From the NCBI RefSeq assembly GCF_002865645.1, contig NW_020194626.1:62001-126000 (forward strand): a stretch of 64,000 nucleotides of DNA, in the 5' to 3' direction. The DNA is from Hyaloscypha bicolor E. Its lineage: Eukaryota > Ascomycota > Leotiomycetes > Helotiales > Hyaloscyphaceae. The notes under the pieces were generated by a model, which saw only the letters and a list, made by a program, of their open reading frames with translations, had not been told where the DNA came from and searched no databases. Both the position numbers and the translations under genes were made by a program. Shown one piece after another: positions 1 through 8,300 of the stretch (the stretch's first letter is position 1; each line of letters starts with the position of its first letter).

Positions 1-740
1 GTAGGCACGATCGACATGTGGGATTTTGGTATTGGTAGCCTACGAGTTGCTTCGGCGTGCGAAAGGGGGCCGCCGGTGTGCTCGAATTGCGTTCGGCGTG
101 GATTGGGGGGGCGGCGTGCCACACGTGGATGTACCGCCAGCCAGAGTTCTTTTTGGTCTCATCCCGGCCTGTGGCTCGTATCTGGCGCAGGCAGTGCTGG
201 AGGACAGATATTGCGGTTGGGCAGCGGGGAGGGAGCAGGAGGGAAGGGAAGTCCTAGAATCAAAGACGTGGCCGTTGCAGCTTGCAGCTTGCACTCAGCA
301 CGGTGGAACAGAGTCCTGAAATCAAGTCCCCGTTGCAAAGCCAACGTCCAAACTGTAAATGCGTAAATCCGTGTCCAGCCATCTCATCCCACCCTTATCT
401 CCGCGCACCTCAGATCAATCTCGCTGCAACTGCGCACGCACTGCGGTGCGGCGCGGCTAGCCTCAATGTGGACCGGGCTTCTCGAAGGGCGCACTGAACT
501 CCGCTGGTCGAACTCCGTGCCAGAACGACGAGCACGATCTGGACAAGCAGGACTCGCAGAGGAATCCGCCAAAATCGAGGGGCATCGGGTCTGCAGCTGC
601 CAGTACACACTGCAGCGTCTTGCATCGTGGGGGAGGCTGTGACGCTTTTATCCAGATGCCTTCAGAAAGTGAAGCGGAGCGCGAATCCGCAGCCAACGCC
701 GCCAGCAAATCAGCGCGCCCTCGTCAGTCTCGCTTAAAGG
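1..740 (+). other. Upstream region of cpc1, no gene recognised
   Basis: Several overlapping short frames exist in this stretch on both strands, most opening with non-ATG codons and none resembling a known family. The final part (about 640-770) leads into the long C- and T-rich leader of the bZIP gene, so it most likely holds the promoter. I see no TATA box that I would defend. Confidence 0.5.
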
Positions 741-747
741 TGAGTCA
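741..747 (+). promoter_or_regulatory. TGAGTCA element, candidate CPC1/GCN4 binding site
   Basis: A perfect TGASTCA heptamer lies about 150 bases before the first uORF of cpc1. CPC1/GCN4-type bZIP proteins bind this sequence, and autoregulation through such sites is known for the family. A second perfect site, TGACTCA at 1613-1619, lies inside the predicted intron of the same gene. This 7-mer also occurs elsewhere in the window (5801, 23307, 41030, about 57237), close to chance expectation, so function is only suggested by position. Confidence 0.4.
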
Positions 748-898
748 CTCCCCCTTCTCGACGCTGGGCCGTGCTTACGAACGCGCGCACGATTAAATAC
801 CATCCTTCGCCCACCCTAAGGCAACTTCTTCTGACTCTTCTTCTCATCCCCCATCACTCTGAATCACACAACAACACACAGAACATCGACCACGCAAG

Positions 899-907
899 AT
901 GTTCTAA
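899..907 (+). CDS. uORF1 of cpc1 (two codons plus stop)
   Basis: ATG TTC TAA is the first ATG of the leader. A very short first uORF followed by a longer second one is the established arrangement in the leaders of Neurospora cpc-1, Aspergillus cpcA and, functionally, yeast GCN4. There, uORF1 permits ribosomes to resume scanning. The role here is inferred from position and architecture only. Confidence 0.6.
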   Translation: MF

Positions 908-1129
908 ACACCCCAGTCATCGCGGCTCCCCCACCCCGACAACCTCAGTCACCATTCCGTCCCAACTTCAAAACACCACCCCCAACTCCCCTCAACCCAC
1001 CACCCCCTCAGACTTTCCCTTCCCGGAAACTCTGACTTCAAGCACAGCTTCGCGCTCCCGCTTCAGTCTTCCAACCGCCACAATACCTTCACAAGAGTTT
1101 AATCTCTTCACCACGGATCCTCAACCACC

Positions 1130-1276
1130 ATGGCTTCCCTCCAGTTCATCGAGCCTGCCGGCACAATCTCCTCAACACAAGTCTCATCAGGACTTCTCCC
1201 TTCCCGACCCTCAACCGCAACCTCATCAGGACTTCGTTCTGTTCGAGAGGTCTCCGAGCGTTCGCAGTACCCCTAG
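1130..1276 (+). CDS. uORF2 of cpc1 (48 codons plus stop)
   Basis: This is the second and only other ATG between uORF1 and the main start. Its context (CCACCATGG) is very strong, and it opens a 48-codon frame ending in TAG, in a different frame from the main protein. The peptide begins MASLQF and ends SERSQYP. It sits about 220 bases after uORF1 and about 290 bases before the main ATG, similar in order and size to the inhibitory second uORF of cpc-1/cpcA leaders. By analogy it would block translation in amino-acid sufficiency and be bypassed when charged initiator complex is scarce. Confidence 0.6.
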   Translation: MASLQFIEPAGTISSTQVSSGLLPSRPSTATSSGLRSVREVSERSQYP

Positions 1277-1562
1277 TGTGTCCAACCCCCAAGCCGTAAC
1301 TGGCCAACATCGTCGTCACTCGTCAAACATCCCATCTGCTTCGTCTTTGCAGAATCAGAGAGTCGCTGCGATCATTCAATCTACTGGACATTCTATTTCT
1401 ACTTCGGCTCTCACCAATCGGTTTACTCCTGCGCAGAGTCCCCATCAGTTCTACGCTTCTTCTGCGCCTTCATCCACCACGGCTTTGCAACAACAGCGCC
1501 CGACTCGTCCTCAAGTCCCACTGTTCTCGCAATCCACTGGTAACGTTCCGCAAACTCCAAAC

Positions 1563-2366
1563 ATGGCTATGCAAGGTAAATTTCATGCACTTATCCCCGT
1601 CGACGAGGCCGGTGACTCACACCCCGCAGATATGGACCTCTTTGACGAATTCACTGCGTTCGAGGGTGGAGCCTCGGCGCAAAACGCATCGTTCCACTCA
1701 GCGTACTCTTCCCCCGCTGTGCCAACTATCTACGATCCTCAAATGAACCTTTCGTCATCGAGCTCTACAAACATGGATACTGTCTCTCCACAAGACTTGC
1801 TCCGCGATCCATTCGCATCTGCTCCAAATTCCACTGCGTTCACGAACCTCACATCCCCTTCAACGTACAACGAGTCTCCAGAATGGGGAGTGGATGACAA
1901 CTTTGATGTTTCTCCCTTCGTCGGCAACAACAACGGTGACCTCGATCATGCTCTCTCCGGCGATCCTTGGTATCCTCTCTTCCCTCAAGAGGACCAGGCG
2001 CAGCCAAACAACGCGGACCAGTCTCCTTTGCTCCCTGAGGAGGAGCTCGAGGTCTCGGAGCATCTTCGATCAAACTCATCTCGTCGTCGTTCCGCCACAA
2101 CATCAAGCCCACCCTCTGGCACACACTCTTCTGTCTCTGGCGTCAACTCTCGCAAACGCGACAAGCCACTTCCTCCTATCATTGTCGAAGACCCTAACGA
2201 CACTGTCGCCATGAAGCGAGCGCGCAATACTCTTGCAGCTCGTAAGTCTCGACAACGGAAAATGCAGAGATTCGACGAGCTCGAGGACAAGATCGCAAAG
2301 TTGGAGGCTGAACGGGATCACTGGAAGGCCATTGCTTTGAAGAGAACTGGCGGACAACAAGGATGA
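1563..2366 (+). CDS. cpc1: CPC1/GCN4-type bZIP activator of amino-acid biosynthesis
   Basis: This is the nuclear transcription factor of cross-pathway (general) control. The C-terminus carries a typical basic region (KRARNTLAARKSRQRKMQ) followed by a short leucine zipper starting ELEDKIAKLE, and the protein ends a few residues later, as in GCN4/CPC1. The N-terminal half is acidic and aromatic (MDLFDEFTAFEGG), fitting an activation domain. A 54-base intron is predicted at 1576-1629 (donor GTAAAT, acceptor CCGCAG). Its length is a multiple of three without a stop, so it can be read through. Removing it joins MAMQ to D-MDLFDEF. From 1563 the spliced protein is about 249 residues, close to known CPC1/CpcA lengths. 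The frame stays open upstream to about 771 with no in-frame ATG, so an N-terminal extension through an unseen exon or a non-AUG start cannot be excluded. Family identity is near certain; the start is less so. Confidence 0.88.
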   Translation: MAMQGKFHALIPVDEAGDSHPADMDLFDEFTAFEGGASAQNASFHSAYSSPAVPTIYDPQMNLSSSSSTNMDTVSPQDLLRDPFASAPNSTAFTNLTSPSTYNESPEWGVDDNFDVSPFVGNNNGDLDHALSGDPWYPLFPQEDQAQPNNADQSPLLPEEELEVSEHLRSNSSRRRSATTSSPPSGTHSSVSGVNSRKRDKPLPPIIVEDPNDTVAMKRARNTLAARKSRQRKMQRFDELEDKIAKLEAERDHWKAIALKRTGGQQG

Positions 2367-3214
2367 CTACTGTTTTGGTAATTGTCGCCGGCACCTCATG
2401 GATTGGGGGGAAGAGCTTTGAGGCTCGCATCCCTCGGAGGCAGTAGTAGCAGCCAGTGCACAGGAGCATGGTAATGACGCTGCTGCCGTGGACAAAAATT
2501 TCCTGTATTTCCTTCTCACATTGGCTTTGTTTGCAGCACGGACATCATCGGGGATGGTTTGGCAGTTTCTTCAGGATGGATTCATGAGGTTTCTGTAGGC
2601 ATCTTGCGCTAGATGGTCCCTAGGTTCTCTCCTATCGGTGTGTTTACTGCGTTGGCTTCGGTGTCTCCCCTCTGCGAAGGGATGGTGACCCAAGCGTTGA
2701 AGTTTCTTGCGGAATAGTTTATGGCAATGCCAATCGTCGATCATCAATCTTCATCCTAATCGTGACATGAATGTGCAAATGTACTGTGGCGTCCCTATCT
2801 TGTGCTTGTGACATCGGGAGCTTACCGCCGAGCCTTCCGGCCTGCGAGATGTTCCTAACCCTGACATGAAGGCTTCCGGTTATCGCCATATCCGCGACCT
2901 TCGTTCCTGCCTCTTGATCGAGCATCTGTGATTCGATCTTGCAGCATTCACACCGTACCTTCCGCCTTCGATCTCTTCCACAATCAATGACGTAGTGAAT
3001 CCATCTTCAAAGGTTCATCCCATCTGCAGGCCGCTGATTCACGCACTCAGCATCTGCACCTCCAGGCCCCATAAACCGCCACACACCGTGCTCAAACAGC
3101 GCATACCATTGCCCTCCGCACGCCCTGCTCTTAATACTTCACATATACTCTCCCACACACTGTAATTTCTTCACGAGCCTCGACCTCGCTCTCCAGACTC
3201 TCGTCATCCACACC
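2367..3214. other. 3' flank of cpc1 and intergenic, no gene seen
   Basis: This holds the presumed 3' UTR of cpc1 and then ordinary intergenic sequence. The last 100 bases become pyrimidine-rich (ctctcccacacactg, gctctccagactctcgtc), as is usual in fungal promoters and 5' leaders just before a start codon, and precede the small ORF at 3215. No conserved frame or RNA gene is visible. Confidence 0.4.
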
Positions 3215-3328
3215 ATGCCATTCTCAAAGCTCAAAGCTCTTCTCTTCTCTTCTCTCGCAATCTTACCAACATTTGCTCCCCAGCGCCACAGAAGCCCTTC
3301 TATCACTGGGTCCGGGAGACCTATATAA
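3215..3328 (+). CDS. Possible small secreted peptide (37 codons)
   Basis: ATG in good fungal context (CACACCATGCC) follows a pyrimidine-rich leader. The 37-residue frame begins MPFSKLKALLF and continues with a hydrophobic run (SSLAILPTFA), so it looks like a signal peptide with cleavage near Ala21. Only about 16 residues follow before TAA at 3326-3328. It could be the first exon of a spliced secreted protein, a tiny peptide gene or a chance ORF. I do not recognise a family. A possible alternative promoter, TATAAAAG near 3354, lies just downstream and precedes another CT-rich stretch and a 22-codon ORF at 3420. Confidence 0.25.
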   Translation: MPFSKLKALLFSSLAILPTFAPQRHRSPSITGSGRPI

Positions 3329-4082
3329 ATGTGGCGCAACATGTCCCTCCTCCTATAAAAGATGACCAAACTCCCTCCTTTCCCTTCTGTTCACAAACAA
3401 ACCCATTTACAAACAAGGATGGGTAGTTTTCCTTGTAGCAGCATTTCTCACGCAGTCCCACGATCAGCACCGCATATAACCCATTGACCTGCAGCAGGAA
3501 AATTGAAAGGAAGCTGTGCTATGCCCAGCCTCCAGCAGAAGCTTTTGCTGCTTTGCAAGATGGGAGGAAAGTCACCGTCAATGATTCGTCTGTTGTCAAT
3601 TTTCGGCTCGGCTGTCAAAGATTTTCGGCTCAGAGAGTCAGATGGTGTGAATATCAGATGAGACATCTTTTACTATCGAGAAAGAGCTGGAGTTCATCAA
3701 CTGCTCTCGACAGACAGGAGCCAGAAAATGGCTGCTATTCGCATGGTTTGGTAACGCCACTTGTTCGGTGAGGCACATTACTTTGAGGGGTGGAGGAAGT
3801 ATAGAGTTTATATAGATTGAGGTAGGTAGTGTTGCAACGAAGTAATCTCGAGTGTGTGAAGAGAATGCAGATCTCGCGTACAGTAATCTCTATCGCTTCA
3901 ACATCATATCATGCCTACTTCCGTCTGCTTCAGCAAACTTCCAGTGAAACTTTCCCACATTTGCATTTCCAATCCTATTACCATATTGACAGCGCCTTGA
4001 TTCAAGGCTATCTAAAATCCATTGATTCGCAGCCCACAACCTGCATCGACTCCATCCTCACCCTCGACACTGAGCCTCAATC
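3329..4082. other. Intergenic, promoter of the TenA-like gene
   Basis: Frames here open with TTG or GTG codons and match nothing recognisable. The last 60 bases before 4083 are CT/AC-rich (catcgactccatcctcaccctcg), typical of a fungal 5' leader, and support the ATG at 4083 as the start of the next gene. Confidence 0.4.
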
Positions 4083-5071
4083 ATGCCTTCCCCTTCTAGC
4101 TCCCAAAGCAAGGGGTTTACGGACTACCTGATGACCCGTGATCCGGAAGGGTTCAAGAAAGCCACACAGACACCATTTCTGGAGAGAGCAGGGAAGGGAA
4201 CATTAGATAAGAGGGTGCTGCAGCAATGGCTCTCCCAAGACCGCCTCTACGCGCAAGCCTACGTCCGCTTCGCATCTCTCCTGCTCGCCAACATCCGTCT
4301 TCCCGCGGCTGTAGATCCCGAGGATGTAAACGAGAAGTACATACCCTCTCTCATTCACACATTCCATCCCCTCCTTCCACCTCAAAATCACCCTTCCATC
4401 AAAAGCAAAGCCATTCCGTGATAAAGTTTTCACCGCGCTGCTAAAGTCCGAACACATGGTATGGTGCAGTTGGAAAACGGTCCACCGAGCTGATGAGGGG
4501 AGCAGGTTAGCCGATTTGATTGTTGATTCCCTAACCAACATCCGCCTCGAACTCAGATTCTTCGAGCACGTCGCCAAGAAATATGGTCTCGATATCAACG
4601 CTCGAGAGGGGGAAGCGAGTGAGGCTGTGAAAGGGTACCGCGAGCTTTTCTTCTCGACTGGTGAGGGCATTGAAGCGGCGAAATTGCCGTTGCTCGACGG
4701 TCTCGTCCTTTTGTGGGCCACTGAGAAGGTAATCTGCCTCCCCCCTCCTTTTTCTCGCGAAAGCGAAAATAAGACTTGGTTGACGGTGTGGGAAGTGTTA
4801 TCTCGAGGCTTGGACATACGCATCCTCTTTCTCCAAGGGTCTGGAGGCAAGAGAAGAGGAAGATGCTGATGGTGGAGCGCTGAGGAAGGAGTTCATTCCC
4901 AATTGGACGTCGCCCGAGTTCGAAGCTTTTGTGGGGAAGATCGGGAGCTTCGTGGATGTTTTGTCGGAGCAGGAGAGCGAGGGGAACGTGCGGGTCGTGC
5001 AGAGAATGGAAGAGTTGTGGCGCCGAGTTCTGGATGTTGAGGAGAGGTTCTGGCCCAAGATAGAAGCTTGA
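4083..5071 (+). CDS. TenA/THI-4 family, heme-oxygenase-like helical protein
   Basis: A predicted 250-residue cytosolic protein of the heme-oxygenase-like fold used by TenA thiaminase-II relatives. Exons are placed at 4083-4336, 4506-4728 and 4796-5071. Intron 1 (169 bases, GTACAT...GAGCAG) joins DVNEK to LADLIVDSLTNIR, matching the spacing of fungal homologues. Intron 2 (67 bases, GTAATC...GGAAG) joins LLWATEK to CYLEAWTYASSF. Family signs are the N-terminal helix (FKKATQTPFLERAG), the LxxWLSQDRLYAQAYVRF motif (about 47-64) and the WATEKCYLEAW helix (about 156-166) in the C-terminal half. The fungal branch of this family is largely uncharacterised, so thiaminase or pyrimidine-salvage activity should not be assumed. 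Intron 1 is long for this genome, and a different internal splice is possible. Confidence 0.75.
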
Positions 5072-7203
5072 GCTGGGCAAGGAACGGAAAGAGGAGCGCA
5101 GGGACTCCAGCAACTGGAAGGTGGTCAAATACTATGGACTGGCTCTGTTAAACACGACTGTCCTGTCTTCATGTTGTTTAAGGTGGAAATCCAAGTGGAA
5201 TATTAGCATGCACTGGAATGTTCTTTGTCTCTGATTACTTTGCAGAAACAAAAATTACTATAATTAGAAATTCTGTGACAGCACTTCGGACAAAGTTTGG
5301 ATGAAAGTCTATTCTTGAACTGAACATCATACCTAAGAATATACACACTCACATTAAAAACGAACGGCAGAAGCAAACATATCAGACACATAGATTATAA
5401 AACCCACCACTCCTAGATGTGATCGAACATATCCTACAAATCCTAGGCAGATGAGCTACAGAGAGACGGCTGCTCTCAATCTAAGATTCTCAACCTCGTG
5501 GCGCACATGCTCAGCGTCAAGATATCGAACTCGAAGTCGATATTATTCGGGCCGCACGGCTGCAAAATGTTTAAGTGGAACACATTACCCAAGACCATCA
5601 TCATCTTGCAAATTTCATGGCTTCAACGCCTTTGCGCTTTTATTACCTCAATGACCAAATTGACTTGGGGGCCTTGGGGCAGTAGTTTTCGGGGAGTATT
5701 TCTTTTCCAGGTAGGAAGGCATGATGCTCCAAGGCGAGAGACATCAAGTTACCTCTGCTTCTATTTTGCACCCTTTATTGTTCAGTTAACTCGGTGTTTT
5801 TGAGTCATCTCGACGACATAAGCCGGACTTCGACGGGCATCAGGAAAGTAAAAGCTGCATCCGACGCAGCTAAAGTCGATGCGGTGGGCTTGCGCTATAG
5901 AATTATTAGAATTAGTCAGGATATTTGAGAGGTGAGGCCTTGGCCTGTAAGTTCGAACTTTCTTATAGTACAAAGTGGGGAGCCCTCTTCTTCCTTGTTT
6001 AATATATTCGTCGCATATATGTACCGGATGAACCGTCCGCTATGACAACGACAAGGCACTTGACAATAGAATTTTACTTCCACGGTGCGCCTTAACTCAA
6101 AGAGAGAATACAAAGAGGAGGCTTGTGCAACGTTGCAAACTATATGAAAGCGAAATAGCAAAGGATTCTTTTATTCCCCTCTTAGTCCTCGAGAAGCTAG
6201 CCATGGAAGCAACTCTGAAGACACATACCTCGATCTCTCTTTTTTTTAAAAATAAAAAAAGTATATTCAAAGCAGTCTTTTATCGTCGACGTAATCCTCC
6301 CTTCGCTCTACTAACCGGCAAGTTCATGAGCAGACATGTGGTGAATCATATGTTCTTTTTCGCTTTATTCCTTCCTATTTTGGATTCACATTTGACACGG
6401 CTTTCTCGATTTCTTTCACGAAAGTCGTATATAAAAGCAGGACTCCGACCGTGTTCAGGAAGATAACCCTCTCGACGTTGAGGCACTTGAAGGCTGATTT
6501 GAGATTCATTGTTCCTGTATTGGCCAGGGCAATTTACGAGTAGGACCTATGTACATACAGGGCTACTTTCTCAAGACTTTCAAGTACGGCACACCTCTCT
6601 AACGATACCTTCTCCATTAAATCCTCGTCTGAAGTTCGTCACATCTTGATATTACATGAGAGATCTTTATTGACAAGTGTTTGTGGGGTTTGACAACAGA
6701 AGGGATTTTGATGATCTTCCGAGAATGGAGCTCAAGATTGCTTATATATCACCTGTAAAGGTTGTGACTTTCTTTCTCCTATTACCTGGGCCACAGTCTG
6801 CAAGTGGTGAAGTAATGAAAATATTAGCTGTTCCTGATCTGGGTCAGACATTGTGGAGTTGGATGTGGAATTATGGCTCGTTTTTGGAGGTCGTTTATAG
6901 CTCGACACAGGCTCAAGCCCCCACGAGTCTGACCCTCTTGTATCACCTTTCACCAAAACAATCAGCTTTCTGTTTGCCAAGTCCTATTCCCATTCATTCT
7001 ACTTATTGCTCTCAAATTGAAAATTCCTCATTAGCGCAGCTAAAGTAGGTGGTACCATAGAATGGAAGTGATGGAGCGCACTTGTACAAATGGAATCAAG
7101 CTCTCCCGCTTAACTTCGAACACTTCAAAACTTCTCCTACATTTTGATATTGCTGTGCCTCAGAATTTTTCTCTCCAATTCTCCTCCTCCTCCTAACCTC
7201 AAA
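5072..7203. other. AT-richer intergenic region, no gene recognised
   Basis: Two kilobases without a convincing coding frame. Frames at 5451-5803, 6125-6466 and 6677-7048 are short, several start at non-ATG codons, and none has a recognisable motif. A perfect TGAGTCA lies at 5801-5807, with no clear target gene nearby. The CT-rich stretch at 7170-7203 (tctccaattctcctcctcctcc) is the leader of the next gene. Confidence 0.4.
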
Positions 7204-8121
7204 ATGAAGTCCCCACTTTCCCTCATTCTCAGCCGCCACCCCTCCAAATCAAAACCCCTTCCACCCTTCCTGACTCTCCTCGATTTTGATTGCCGAGTCC
7301 TCATCTACAAAACCCTCCTAGCTTCTGAATATCATTTCTACTTCAATAACCCCACCCCTGGACTCCTTGATGGACTACTACGGTCGTGTAAATTCCTCCG
7401 AGATGAGATCAAGCAATGGTACCGTCTCAACCGTAAGCAGAACTGGCTGACGACAATCCCCTCCCTCGGCCTCGGGATATTCGCACCCGACGCAACGATT
7501 TTCCATCTAGATTTCGACTACCGAACCCGAGGAAATTTAAATTTATTGCAGAGACACCGGAGAAGGGCAATAAAGAAAGCACACATTCACGAATTCAGAC
7601 CGGCTGTGGAAGTTGAACTGTACAAAATCGAGCATTTGGTCATACACAGGGACACGCTTCCCAAGTACCCTAAACTCTCCGTGGAAAAGTCAGAGGCGAA
7701 TAAGGTGTTAAGCGCCATGAAGAATCTTAAGAGCGTCGAGTTTGCAATTCGCGTTCAGGAGTCAAGGCGGAGCTTGCACAGCATGAGTTGTGAGCTGTGG
7801 GAACTTTGGACGATGTTTTGGGCCGATGGTCCGTTCTGTCATCCAAAGAACTGCTGCTCTTGTTGCAGCCTTCCGGTGATCAAATGGACGGCTCACTCTC
7901 CGACTCTATCGTATTCTGGGGAGGCGCCGTTTTGGGGATACGTTCTGTGTCACTTCTGCCTCTGGCCCAGGTTCTCGTGGGGGATTTATAATGCCCGCCC
8001 TGGGTTAGATGAACATGTCGAGCACTTCCATCCACGTGGGTGTCTGTGCCGTCGGCGGGGAATAATGCAGAGTCGTGTATTGTGGTGGATTTTTTGTGGA
8101 GAGTACCCTAATACATTTTAG
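7204..8121 (+). CDS. F-box/2EXR-like protein, lineage-specific family
   Basis: An intronless frame of 305 residues from the first in-frame ATG, which has good context (CTCAAAATGAAG) after a CT-rich leader. Near the N-terminus (about residues 19-40) the segment PPFLTLLDFDCRVLIYKTLLAS has the pattern of the F-box/2EXR helices that open many fungal proteins of unknown role. The middle is basic (RRRAIKKAHIHEF) and followed by IEHLVIHRD, and the C-terminal third is rich in Trp, Cys and His (CHPKNCCSCC, HFHPRGCLCRR), so metal binding is possible. Such families are expanded and variable in Leotiomycetes. A role in substrate recognition by SCF ubiquitin ligases is only a guess. Confidence 0.65.
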   Translation: MKSPLSLILSRHPSKSKPLPPFLTLLDFDCRVLIYKTLLASEYHFYFNNPTPGLLDGLLRSCKFLRDEIKQWYRLNRKQNWLTTIPSLGLGIFAPDATIFHLDFDYRTRGNLNLLQRHRRRAIKKAHIHEFRPAVEVELYKIEHLVIHRDTLPKYPKLSVEKSEANKVLSAMKNLKSVEFAIRVQESRRSLHSMSCELWELWTMFWADGPFCHPKNCCSCCSLPVIKWTAHSPTLSYSGEAPFWGYVLCHFCLWPRFSWGIYNARPGLDEHVEHFHPRGCLCRRRGIMQSRVLWWIFCGEYPNTF

Positions 8122-8300
8122 ATAGTATGAAATCTCGGCTGTCACATCAAAAATCCATACACAAATAATCAATATTCTTAGATTGTGGTAACAACAATAT
8201 GAAAAACAAACTTTTAAACGAAATTCAAGCCAAAGCCCAGGCCAATTCCATGTCCAGAAGGCTGGAGAAGGAAAACAACCTTGCCCAGTCCAAAAATCGT

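Noticed and set aside
771..1562. Start of the CPC1 protein at 771
   Set aside because: The codon at 771 is GTG, and no in-frame ATG occurs before 1563, so the full 531-codon frame cannot be translated from its first codon by normal initiation. It is kept only as a possible extension.
5801..5807. TGAGTCA far from any general-control gene
   Set aside because: No neighbouring target, and the 7-mer is expected several times in 64 kb by chance.
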